64,000 nt of DNA from an uncultured Oscillospiraceae bacterium (GTDB taxonomy: Bacteria > Bacillota > Clostridia > Oscillospirales > Acutalibacteraceae), in the NCBI GenBank assembly GCA_900541975.1, contig UQLR01000007.1:1-64000 (forward strand), in the 5' to 3' direction. The notes beneath the pieces were generated by a model, which saw only the letters and a list, made by a program, of their open reading frames with translations, searched no databases and was not told the origin of the DNA. The position numbers and the translations under genes are program-made. This document shows, in pieces, positions 51,722 through 59,291 of this stretch (within the stretch, counting starts at the first letter, position 1; each line of letters opens with the position of its first letter).

Positions 51722-52733
51722 TCACAGTTCCTCCTTGTTCTTTTGCACTCTTGGTCGATGAAACACTATTAGTAGTTTTTTCGACCGGCTCGGAGGTGTC
51801 GGTACTTTCCGTCCCTTTGTCTGAGCCTTCCGTTGTTGATTCATCTTCAATTTCTTCGGTGGAAGGCAGAACAGTTTCGTATTCATTTGAAGGAATGTCA
51901 GTTTCTTCACCTTTCAGCATCTTATTTAAGTTTTCAATCTCTATAGCCTGCGATGCAAGTTGTTGCTGCATATAAGCTAAGCTTTGATTGGCACTTGAAA
52001 CAATTGTTTTCTGTTGCTCTTGAAGCTGTTCCAATTTGTTATTTGTTGAAATTTGAGAAAAAATAAGGAATACAACTGCAACGGAAAGCAATGCAAGAAT
52101 AATGTTTTTGATACTAAGCAGCGATTTTTCGGGAATAGATTCGGCTTCTTCTTTCTCTGTTTCAACCGTAATCTTAACGCCGGTTTTATCGTAGATGTAG
52201 AATCCTTTGCATCTTTCAATATTTCCATTTATCCAGAAATAGAAGCCCTCAATGTTCTGAATAGGATCTACAACATAGGCGATTTGATAATCTTCACTAA
52301 AAAAGTTTTGCTGAATAAACTTGTCATATTCGGAGAGAAAAATACCAAAGTCCGGGTGAGTATGTATCCAACCTACTATTTTCTTACCACTATGTTTTTT
52401 CTCTATTTCCTTGTGTACATAATCCCATGTTTCGTGGGTGAATTTCAATGTGGTTGGAGTTCCTTCGGCATACTTGGCTTCAACAAATCCACTTATCACA
52501 ATATTGGTCTTGCCGAATTCGTCAATGACACAGCCTATGAGCATACCGCCACTTTCATTGGTAGTCTTATTTTGAGTGAACTTATGGATTTCCTTATACA
52601 CTTGCTGGGAAATATAGATATTTTTATTTTCTTCGACTCGATCTCCCATAGGCAAAATATTCTGCGGCAATATATTATCGGGAAGCGATGCTTGACTTTC
52701 TTTGTTTACTTTTTTTCTTGCCTTTTTAGCCAC
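51714..52733 (-). CDS. JAB/JAMM isopeptidase-like protein with TM helix
   Basis: 339 residues from a GTG (52733), six bases after the protease gene stop. JAB domain about 35-190 with JAMM ligands E60 (in NESGG), H124, H126, S134 and D137 (HTHPDFGIFLSEYD). A transmembrane helix lies near 208-228, then a short coiled coil and a Ser/Thr/Glu-rich C-terminus, which would be outside. No LysM domain, unlike its paralogue at 49684. Metalloprotease acting on a ubiquitin-like protein, either maturing it by removing residues after Gly-Gly or deconjugating it. The complete ligand set suggests activity. Confidence 0.9.
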   Translation of the reverse strand: MAKKARKKVNKESQASLPDNILPQNILPMGDRVEENKNIYISQQVYKEIHKFTQNKTTNESGGMLIGCVIDEFGKTNIVISGFVEAKYAEGTPTTLKFTHETWDYVHKEIEKKHSGKKIVGWIHTHPDFGIFLSEYDKFIQQNFFSEDYQIAYVVDPIQNIEGFYFWINGNIERCKGFYIYDKTGVKITVETEKEEAESIPEKSLLSIKNIILALLSVAVVFLIFSQISTNNKLEQLQEQQKTIVSSANQSLAYMQQQLASQAIEIENLNKMLKGEETDIPSNEYETVLPSTEEIEDESTTEGSDKGTESTDTSEPVEKTTNSVSSTKSAKEQGGTVSE

Positions 52734-52739
52734 CGGTTT

Positions 52740-53642
52740 TCACTCCCATATATCAATGTCAAAGTCAGTTCGTTCTTTAGGATCATATTTTAAGGTTAAG
52801 TTCTTCTTTTTCTGATATATTAACAAAACAAGCAAAACCACATTACCAATCAGCGAAACACCCGCAATCACAAAAGCTACATAAGTGATTACCGATATGC
52901 TTTCGCTTTCAGTAGAAGGTTTATCATTTTGAGTTTCGTCATTACTATTAGACTGCGTGGGCTCAATTGTATCTCCCGTAGAAGGGAGTACTTTATCTAC
53001 CACATTTCCGGAACTATCAAGCTCAATACCCAGTTCATTAAGATAGTCACAAATTACATTTTCTGGAATTGCAAGACCAATGCCTTCGCTGTCTGACATT
53101 TTAAGCGTATTCATGCCCAACACTTGTCCACTATCATTCAATAGGGGACCTCCGCTATTTCCTTCATTTATAGCGGCATCAATTTGGATATATGTATTAT
53201 AGCCGACTATGCGTTCTTTTGCGGAGATTACTCCTTTTGTTAAGGTGTATGCCATGCTTTTTGGCGCTCCTATTGCATATATGTCATCACCTGTATTCAT
53301 TACTGAAAGATCAGCGATTGGGAGATAAGAAAATTCTGCTCCAGTAATAACTAATACAGCTATGTCTTGGAATTCATTTATTCCAAGAATAGTTGCTTGG
53401 TATTCCTCTCCGCCGTAAGATTTCACATAAACATTTCGTTCATTGGAAATAACATGGGCGTTTGTCACGATACAATTCTTTCCTACAGCAAACCCACTTC
53501 CAAGGGAATTTTCAGAATAAACAACAAATACCGATTCATATACTTCCTCAGCGTTAAATCCAATGGCATAGACTGAGAGTGTGGAGGCGAATAATATCGC
53601 CACCACAATCATCAAAGAGAGTAACACTTTGATTGGCTTCAC
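52740..53642 (-). CDS. Secreted membrane-anchored trypsin-like serine protease
   Basis: 300 residues from a GTG (53642; AGGAGG eleven bases upstream). Signal peptide or anchor about 1-26. Chymotrypsin-fold protease with triad H63 (TNAHV), D93 (QDIAVL) and S163 (GNSGGPL), the HtrA type but with no PDZ domain. After a Ser/Thr/Asn-rich linker there is a C-terminal transmembrane helix (about 252-275) and a short cytoplasmic tail. If residues 1-26 are cleaved the protease faces outside. Placed between the E2 and JAB genes with gaps of 23 and 6 bases, so it is a core operon member. Trypsin-like proteases do occur in some bacterial ubiquitin-like operons. Confidence 0.9.
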   Translation of the reverse strand: MKPIKVLLSLMIVVAILFASTLSVYAIGFNAEEVYESVFVVYSENSLGSGFAVGKNCIVTNAHVISNERNVYVKSYGGEEYQATILGINEFQDIAVLVITGAEFSYLPIADLSVMNTGDDIYAIGAPKSMAYTLTKGVISAKERIVGYNTYIQIDAAINEGNSGGPLLNDSGQVLGMNTLKMSDSEGIGLAIPENVICDYLNELGIELDSSGNVVDKVLPSTGDTIEPTQSNSNDETQNDKPSTESESISVITYVAFVIAGVSLIGNVVLLVLLIYQKKKNLTLKYDPKERTDFDIDIWE

Positions 53643-53665
53643 GATATTACTCGCCTCCTAATCTC

Positions 53666-55552
53666 TTACTTCGTATTAAACACTAACACAGAGTTACCGA
53701 TAGCGATTGTATCGCCTTGGCGAAGAACGTGCCGTGCTGTTTTCTGACCATTTACAATAGTCCCCATAGGTGTACCACAATCTGTCAAAACATACTTACT
53801 GCCTTCTAACTTAATATCGCAGTGATGAGGTCCGACAAGCTTGTCTTTGAACAGAACGATAGTATTCTTGCCATTATTGCCAATGCTTGTTGTTCCTGCA
53901 AAGACAAGATATTCCTTGCCTTCAAATTCACCACGAATAACTTTGAGCCATGCAGCTTTTGCAAACTGTTCAAGCAACCCAACACCAACACCAATCAGGA
54001 TACCCATGATAACGATAGCAACACCTCTTGCAACTATATCGTTTGGAATGATGTCAACCACATAGTTAAACAGGAAGCCGCCGATAAAGGCACCTACCAA
54101 ACTGCCAAGGGCACAGAATAAGATACGTTTCTTTTCCGGCTTAATAAGACCAACAGCAATACCAATGCCAAGTCCCATTATTGCCCACCCAAGGCCACGA
54201 ACAAATGCTGCTGTTAAGTCAGCGGGATCATCCGTAAGCATTTCGGTATACATCCATTGTGCTAAATAACCGCTAACGAATCCAATGGCGAGAGAAACAC
54301 CTGCGCCTATCAAAGCGTATTTTATGGCTTTCTCCTTCGAGCCATAGAACACGCCCTCGCCAATGCCAAGGAACAGCCCAATAAACAATGCAATGATTGC
54401 CGACCAAAGCGCAGTACTGATCCTTGTTACTGTTGCTAAAGCATCACCGAGTTTATCTTCGTTCTCATTGTATTCATCTACATAGACATCATAGAGAGCA
54501 TCATCCGCTTTATTGCTAAGTTGCAGATAATCTTCTATGTATCCTTCGACCGCATCTGAAATTTCACCACTTGATATCCATTTAGACAAACCATCCTCAT
54601 CTTCAGGATCTACATTATTTTGAGAGCACCACTTCTTAAATTCAGCATCTACCTTATCAAGCTCATTGTTGGCATCAGCAGTATATTCATAGTACTCGAC
54701 GAGTTCTCCGTGGCCACTTAACCGTGCAGCGGTAATTTCACCGGTAATGTTATTATCAGTTAATTCTGATACACCAAAACCAATAAATGCGCCAATCAAC
54801 GCCCACAGTAAACCTTTGACAAAAACAGTTTTGAAGTTAATCTTATTTCCTTTTACTGTTCCTCCATGAGATACCGTCTGCATACGCTGTGCGGTTGGAA
54901 CAAATTCAATTCCTGCAAGTTCTTCTGCTGTAATCTCGAAGTCGTTCTCGTCATCTTTTTCAGTTGTAGCAACGGCGACTGATATCTGTGCAGAGCCTTC
55001 ATTTTCATGAACAGCAAAAGACGGCTCCGCTACTTTTTGCCCCTCGTCATCAAACAGATCGATATCCACAGTATCTTTTGCAGAAGTATAATCGGCAATA
55101 TGCAATTCAACATTACCAACCGGAAACAGATGTTTATTGTCCATTGCCCATTGTGCCGCATCTGCTGAAAGAGGGCTATATGAATTCCATGATTTATACT
55201 GTATCATATCCCCGATATTGATGATAATATCGCTTAGTGATTCGCCAGCCCCCCAAATATCTCCGATACAGATTTGTTCATCTCGGAAATTAGGATGCCA
55301 AATGGGTGTAAGAATTTTGCAAATCGGTTTATAACGTGGATAATCAGCATGAAGTGTAATTTCCACCTCATGCCGACTGAGTGTTTCGATTCTGCCATCT
55401 GGCAGAAGATATATACCGTTCACAAAATATGTAACATGATATTTCTCCGGCGGCGCATCGCCAATCGGAGTAACAATTATGTTTTTGTGACCGGTAAAGT
55501 CTTTTTTGACTTGCTCGTAGTCAGATGCAAGTCGTCTCATTCTCGCGGTCAT
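53666..55552 (-). CDS. E2-like conjugating enzyme fused to membrane helices and an FHA domain
   Basis: 628 residues from the ATG at 55552, which follows AAAGGAGA; the frame extends 5' into the E1 gene. Residues about 1-140 form an E2 (UBC) fold: MRRLASDYEQVKK helix, the HPN motif at 86-88 (IWHPNF) and the catalytic-type C95 seven residues on (QICIGDIW). A linker follows, then about six glycine-rich transmembrane helices (about 250-540) with an acidic loop. The C-terminal FHA domain (about 550-628) has TTSIGNNGKNTIV, GPHHCDI and GTIVNGQ, a phosphothreonine-binding fold. Both E2 and FHA ends should be cytoplasmic. I know of no common E2-TM-FHA fusion. Confidence 0.88.
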   Translation of the reverse strand: MTARMRRLASDYEQVKKDFTGHKNIIVTPIGDAPPEKYHVTYFVNGIYLLPDGRIETLSRHEVEITLHADYPRYKPICKILTPIWHPNFRDEQICIGDIWGAGESLSDIIINIGDMIQYKSWNSYSPLSADAAQWAMDNKHLFPVGNVELHIADYTSAKDTVDIDLFDDEGQKVAEPSFAVHENEGSAQISVAVATTEKDDENDFEITAEELAGIEFVPTAQRMQTVSHGGTVKGNKINFKTVFVKGLLWALIGAFIGFGVSELTDNNITGEITAARLSGHGELVEYYEYTADANNELDKVDAEFKKWCSQNNVDPEDEDGLSKWISSGEISDAVEGYIEDYLQLSNKADDALYDVYVDEYNENEDKLGDALATVTRISTALWSAIIALFIGLFLGIGEGVFYGSKEKAIKYALIGAGVSLAIGFVSGYLAQWMYTEMLTDDPADLTAAFVRGLGWAIMGLGIGIAVGLIKPEKKRILFCALGSLVGAFIGGFLFNYVVDIIPNDIVARGVAIVIMGILIGVGVGLLEQFAKAAWLKVIRGEFEGKEYLVFAGTTSIGNNGKNTIVLFKDKLVGPHHCDIKLEGSKYVLTDCGTPMGTIVNGQKTARHVLRQGDTIAIGNSVLVFNTK

Positions 55553-55565
55553 ACGCTTGTCTCCT

Positions 55566-56750
55566 TTATAGATTTTCAAACACTTCGGCTTCGTCTTCCG
55601 AGAACTCATAATAAGTTGTATTCATTCCAATCCGTCCACCAATGATGTGAAGTAGCGGGATACCAATTTCATATGGTGTCTTATCCAGGAAATCTTCATC
55701 ACCCTTAATGGAGTGGAGAGAATCAAAGACCATTTGCTTGCCACACTTGGGGCAAGTCAACATTTCGCCTTTCAACTTGTGAACAGGCATATAGAGGTCT
55801 TTATGCTCACCACATGAACAGTTAGCTGTAGTCGCTATATCTCGGTCAAAGTCAATTACTGCTTTTTCTCCGAGATCAGAGCGAACTTCCGAAAGCAAAT
55901 CTCTCAAACGAATCGTTCTAACCGACCAGGATTTCGGTATAATTGTTTCATATGTATCATGGCTCATGCAGTCTTCTTTGCGCTGATACTCTACAACATA
56001 TGAATCATGCGTAAGACCATTGAAAACAAAACCTTTTCCTGCCAGAGTAGGAAGCCCTCGATCAGAATGGAGAAGCTTTAACATCTCTTGGACTTGAATT
56101 CCTGCAATCACCGATGAAGATGTTGGGGTGGTTGGGATTTTGCCTTCTGCCATTTGTTCATGTGTCAGAAGCGCACAAGACTTTCTCTTGTTAATGAGCA
56201 TCCAATCAGTTTCCGTCATAGTACACTCATAGCAAGCCCCTTGCCCTGGCACGAATACTCTTGCAAAACCGTTAAGAGCCTCAATAGCGCCATCAATCCA
56301 TGGCTTATTAACCTTATAGCAGGACTGATTTATTGAAAGTCTGGCCTCTCGGTTGTCAAGCCCGCCAAGGACAACATCCATGCGCCGAAACACCCCAAGT
56401 CCTACATCATCAATGATATTGCTGACGAAAGCTTTTGCCTTTACATCTGGGTTGATCTCCATGGAACGCTCTGCGGCAATCTCAGCCTTGTATCTTCCCA
56501 CGTCTTTGGCTCTAAACAGTATAGATCGGGTTAGATTGGTGCTTTCGATCGCATCCATATCAAAAACAAGAATTCTACCAATGCCGAGGAGCGTAAGGTT
56601 TTTGATTAGTTCATTGCCGATTGCGCCAGCTCCGACAACCATAATGATGGCATTTTTCAAGCGTTCCTGATCCCACCATGGTATCAGGCGAAGGCGGCTG
56701 TAACGGTCTTCCTCAAAATCTGAAGCCTGTAAATCAACGTTATTTTCCAT
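55566..56750 (-). CDS. E1-like ubiquitin-activating enzyme (ThiF/MoeB fold)
   Basis: 394 residues. The ATG overlaps the Ubl stop (TAATG), so the two are translationally coupled. It has the ATP-binding loop GAGAIGNE at 40-47, DMDAIESTNLTRS, GLDNREAR and the Cys pair CYEC (173-176). The crossover segment KRKSCALLTHEQ holds C192, a candidate catalytic cysteine, before PTTPTSSSVIAGIQVQE. The C-terminal part carries two further zinc Cys pairs (CSCGEH and CPKCGK). It would adenylate the Ubl C-terminus and pass it to the E2 encoded next. Confidence 0.9.
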   Translation of the reverse strand: MENNVDLQASDFEEDRYSRLRLIPWWDQERLKNAIIMVVGAGAIGNELIKNLTLLGIGRILVFDMDAIESTNLTRSILFRAKDVGRYKAEIAAERSMEINPDVKAKAFVSNIIDDVGLGVFRRMDVVLGGLDNREARLSINQSCYKVNKPWIDGAIEALNGFARVFVPGQGACYECTMTETDWMLINKRKSCALLTHEQMAEGKIPTTPTSSSVIAGIQVQEMLKLLHSDRGLPTLAGKGFVFNGLTHDSYVVEYQRKEDCMSHDTYETIIPKSWSVRTIRLRDLLSEVRSDLGEKAVIDFDRDIATTANCSCGEHKDLYMPVHKLKGEMLTCPKCGKQMVFDSLHSIKGDEDFLDKTPYEIGIPLLHIIGGRIGMNTTYYEFSEDEAEVFENL

Positions 56751-57028
56751 TAGAAGACACCGCCTGCCGTAATTTCCGGCTGAAGGCGAAGTACATCACC
56801 ATCTTTAATTCCTGCTTCTGAAAGCGTTTGAGCTTCGAGAAGTTGTCTTCCGGTAACTTTATGTATAAATTTGTAGCTAATCGGATTTCCGTCAGGTCCA
56901 ACGGAAGGCAGCTTAATTTTTTCAACAAGCTTCACCATAATGATGCCGCATTTAATATCGTCCGGCAAACCAACCTTTTGTTCTTTGTTGCCAGTGGCAT
57001 CGACGATAACTACATTAACCTTTGCCAT
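56750..57028 (-). CDS. Ubiquitin-like protein (YukD/EsaB-type beta-grasp) ending Gly-Gly-Val-Phe
   Basis: 92 residues from the ATG at 57028, eight bases after AGGAGG. Beta-grasp pattern: KVNVVIVDATGN strand pair, helix ...IIMVKLVEKIKLP, YKFIHKVTGRQL, and TLSEAGIKDGDVLRL, as in the YukD/EsaB family and ubiquitin. The C-terminus is ITAGGVF: a Gly-Gly at 89-90 followed by two residues, the shape of a precursor to be trimmed before activation. It lies directly upstream of the E1 gene. No signal peptide; cytoplasmic. Confidence 0.9.
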   Translation of the reverse strand: MAKVNVVIVDATGNKEQKVGLPDDIKCGIIMVKLVEKIKLPSVGPDGNPISYKFIHKVTGRQLLEAQTLSEAGIKDGDVLRLQPEITAGGVF

Positions 57029-57044
57029 TGTATTATCCTCCTTT

Positions 57045-58007
57045 TTAATCTACTAAATTATCCAAAGCACGATAGCAAGACAAGAATTCATCGGTTGTTT
57101 CGTTATTGTCATCACTATAAGAGTTGTAGTTTCCTGAAGGAGCCGTAGCGAGGCTGTAAAAATCAGTGTATACATTATAGAGATCTTTGACTGCATCGCA
57201 GATTTCTTCTATATCATCAATATCTTCTTCTAACAAACCATCTGGAACAATTTTAATTTCGGAATACAACGATTTCATTTGAGAATCATAAGTTTCTGCC
57301 TGCGAAATCTCAGCAGACTTATCAACAAGTGCATATAAAATTGCAGCATTGATATCTAACCCGTATTTGTCCTCCCAAATATTTTCATACCAATAAGTCT
57401 GTACCGTGTCGGCAATATCTTCAAGGTTTGTACCCGCTTTATAAGAAAGTGAAAGAAATTTTTCAACATTGGCTAAATAGTCTTTTTTGACCTCTTCCGC
57501 CTTTTTACTACCCATAATCCCTGAGATTATTACTCCAAGTCCAACACAGACTACCAGAACCACCCCAATAATAATCGGCAATACTTTAGATTTCTTCTTT
57601 TTCTTTTCTACACTTGCATTGAACTGACTAATTGCAGAAGCCGCTGTAGTATCCACAACAACCCCCATTTTCTGACCGCACTTAGGGCAGAATTCCTGTC
57701 CTTCTTGCAGTTCTGCGCCGCACTTCCCACAGATGTTTTTTTTCACACCATCCTTTGGTGTTCCACACTTAGGACAAAAAGCTTGTCCATCTCCAAGTGG
57801 TGTGCCACAATTTGGGCACACATCCGTCGGGTTGGTTCCTTGTGCCTCATAATGTTGCTCTGAGCATCCAAAGGTTGTGCAGCCCTTGTTTTCTTCCCAA
57901 CATGCTTCATGATGCGGAAGTCCGCATGCCGGACAGACTTTGATTGCATCTTCTTCCTTGATTTCTGTTTTACAGAACGGGCAGATCTTACCGATGTAGT
58001 TTTCCAT
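57045..58007 (-). CDS. RING-like zinc protein with zinc ribbons and a TM-anchored extracellular domain
   Basis: 320 residues from the ATG at 58007 (GAGGAGG six bases upstream; the frame extends 5' without a site). N-terminal RING-like domain with C9, C12, C25, C28, H32/H33, C36, C43 and C48, nearly identical in plan to the protein at 50840. Two double-Cys zinc ribbons follow (CPNC/CPKC and CGKC/CPKC, about residues 60-125). After a Lys-rich stretch comes one transmembrane helix (about 152-175) and an acidic helical domain of about 145 residues that would be extracellular. It is the first intact gene of the conjugation operon, 17 bases before the Ubl gene. Confidence 0.85.
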   Translation of the reverse strand: MENYIGKICPFCKTEIKEEDAIKVCPACGLPHHEACWEENKGCTTFGCSEQHYEAQGTNPTDVCPNCGTPLGDGQAFCPKCGTPKDGVKKNICGKCGAELQEGQEFCPKCGQKMGVVVDTTAASAISQFNASVEKKKKKSKVLPIIIGVVLVVCVGLGVIISGIMGSKKAEEVKKDYLANVEKFLSLSYKAGTNLEDIADTVQTYWYENIWEDKYGLDINAAILYALVDKSAEISQAETYDSQMKSLYSEIKIVPDGLLEEDIDDIEEICDAVKDLYNVYTDFYSLATAPSGNYNSYSDDNNETTDEFLSCYRALDNLVD

Positions 58008-58074
58008 GATGTTCCTCCTCAAAATAGACTTTTTCAATTTTTTAGCCGCCTTTCGGTAGCAAATTAACAACATT

Positions 58075-58534
58075 TCAGTTCGGCAGACACATTTTACACG
58101 GCGCATATTCGCCACTTTCAAATTCTTTTACCGTTATTCTTTGCACATTTGTTTTATCCTTGATAAATATACATTCTTCCTTGTGATACTTATTTCCACT
58201 TTCCGTCAGGTAGTATTCACCATAATAGCTTTGCTCTTTTTGAATTGCACCCCAAATTAAAACGCCGCCAATCATTAGCAGACTATTAAAGTCGAAAATA
58301 CGACTGTCTTTTTGTGTTGATGCATCCTTTTGATTGCTCTATCGCTTTCTCGATTCCTAACGAATTTATAAGTTTGGTAATATCCGGGTTGTTAAAAATA
58401 CTGTTAAACTCTATAAGCGTATAACCTTGCCGGGTTAGAATGTTTCTCAGTGTTTCGAGATTAACTGACTTTAAGTTATATTCTGTTAGGAACCTTTTTG
58501 CCTTTATTTTGGCATCATTCTGTATCACTTTCAC
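58075..58534 (-). pseudogene. ImmA-like regulator gene, internally deleted
   Basis: Two minus-strand frames abut: 82 residues (58534 to 58286; GTG start overlapping the XRE gene end) and 66 residues (58275 to 58075). The first reads like the N-terminus of ImmA/IrrE-type partners of XRE repressors (NLETLRNILTRQGYTLIEF, SKGCINTKRQSYF); the second is a membrane helix followed by YYGEYYLTESGNKYHKEEC and CKMC, like the C-terminal tail of such proteins. The central metallopeptidase part with HExxH is missing. I infer one gene with an internal deletion. Alternatively they are two small genes. Confidence 0.5.
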
Positions 58535-59075
58535 TGGCCCTCTTGATAGCTTTTATTGTCTTGGCAACTTCAGCATCTCTTGCAACTGAAGTTGCCTGGG
58601 AAAGACTTAATCCGCCAAACGATTTTATAATCGCTTCGCTTGGCAGTTGGCTACAACGAGCATATTCCACCATAATCACAGAACGGATTGATTGAAGAGC
58701 CTGCTGATCCAAACTTTCGAGAATTTCCTGAGAGTGCTCGTCCAGAATGGCACGCATCTCAAAACTTGAATAATTCAGTCCGTCATTGAATCTCGTAACA
58801 AGATCTTTCGGAAAAATTGAAAGCATACGAATCATTTTATGTGTTTTGTGGTTGTAATCAAAGAACAGTACAAGAGAAAGATATGTGCTCCATGCCATTT
58901 TTCTGCTCTTGTGCTCAACAGCACTATAGGTCTGTCTTGAAATGCCGATAAGATTTGCCAAATCTTCTTGCGAAATCCCAGCTTGAGTTCTTAATGCGGC
59001 TAAATTATTTGTAAGTATCGCAATGTACTTTTCCTTTTCCGTAACTGTCAATGCCCATTTGGATTCAGATGTCAT
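58515..59075 (-). CDS. XRE-family transcriptional repressor
   Basis: 186 residues from the ATG at 59075 (AGGAAAG upstream; a GTG at 59087 is the alternative). Helix-turn-helix about residues 30-60: RTQAGISQEDLANLIGIS, RQTYSAVEHKSR. The C-terminal 120 residues are helical and of unknown function. It overlaps the ImmA-like gene by 20 bases. It lies at the head of the minus-strand operon, behind a consensus promoter and a small palindrome that could be its operator, so it probably autoregulates and silences the conjugation operon. Confidence 0.88.
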   Translation of the reverse strand: MTSESKWALTVTEKEKYIAILTNNLAALRTQAGISQEDLANLIGISRQTYSAVEHKSRKMAWSTYLSLVLFFDYNHKTHKMIRMLSIFPKDLVTRFNDGLNYSSFEMRAILDEHSQEILESLDQQALQSIRSVIMVEYARCSQLPSEAIIKSFGGLSLSQATSVARDAEVAKTIKAIKRASESDTE

Positions 59076-59116
59076 TGATGCGCCCACTTTCCTATAAACA
59101 TGTATACAATTTTCAT

Positions 59117-59131
59117 AAAGTATCTTACTTT
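59117..59131. promoter_or_regulatory. Candidate XRE operator palindrome
   Basis: AAAGTA-TCT-TACTTT, a perfect 6-base inverted repeat with a 3-base centre, in the leader between the promoter at 59166-59194 and the XRE start. Size and place fit a helix-turn-helix dimer. Confidence 0.5.
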
Positions 59132-59165
59132 ACGAAAGCAGACAAATTATCATTTACACTATAAG

Positions 59166-59194
59166 ATTATACATAATGTTGTCGAATTTGTCAA
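59166..59194 (-). promoter_or_regulatory. Consensus promoter of the XRE/conjugation operon
   Basis: Minus strand TTGACA (59189-59194) and TATAAT (59166-59171) with a 17-base spacer, a perfect sigma-A match, about 90 bases before the XRE start. Confidence 0.85.
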
Positions 59195-59291
59195 TATGTC
59201 GCATAAAAAATCGAAAATAAGCGTTTAATGTGTAAATTCTGTAGCGGTTTTGACATTGTGAGGTTGAAACAACATTGTTTTCTTGTTTTAA

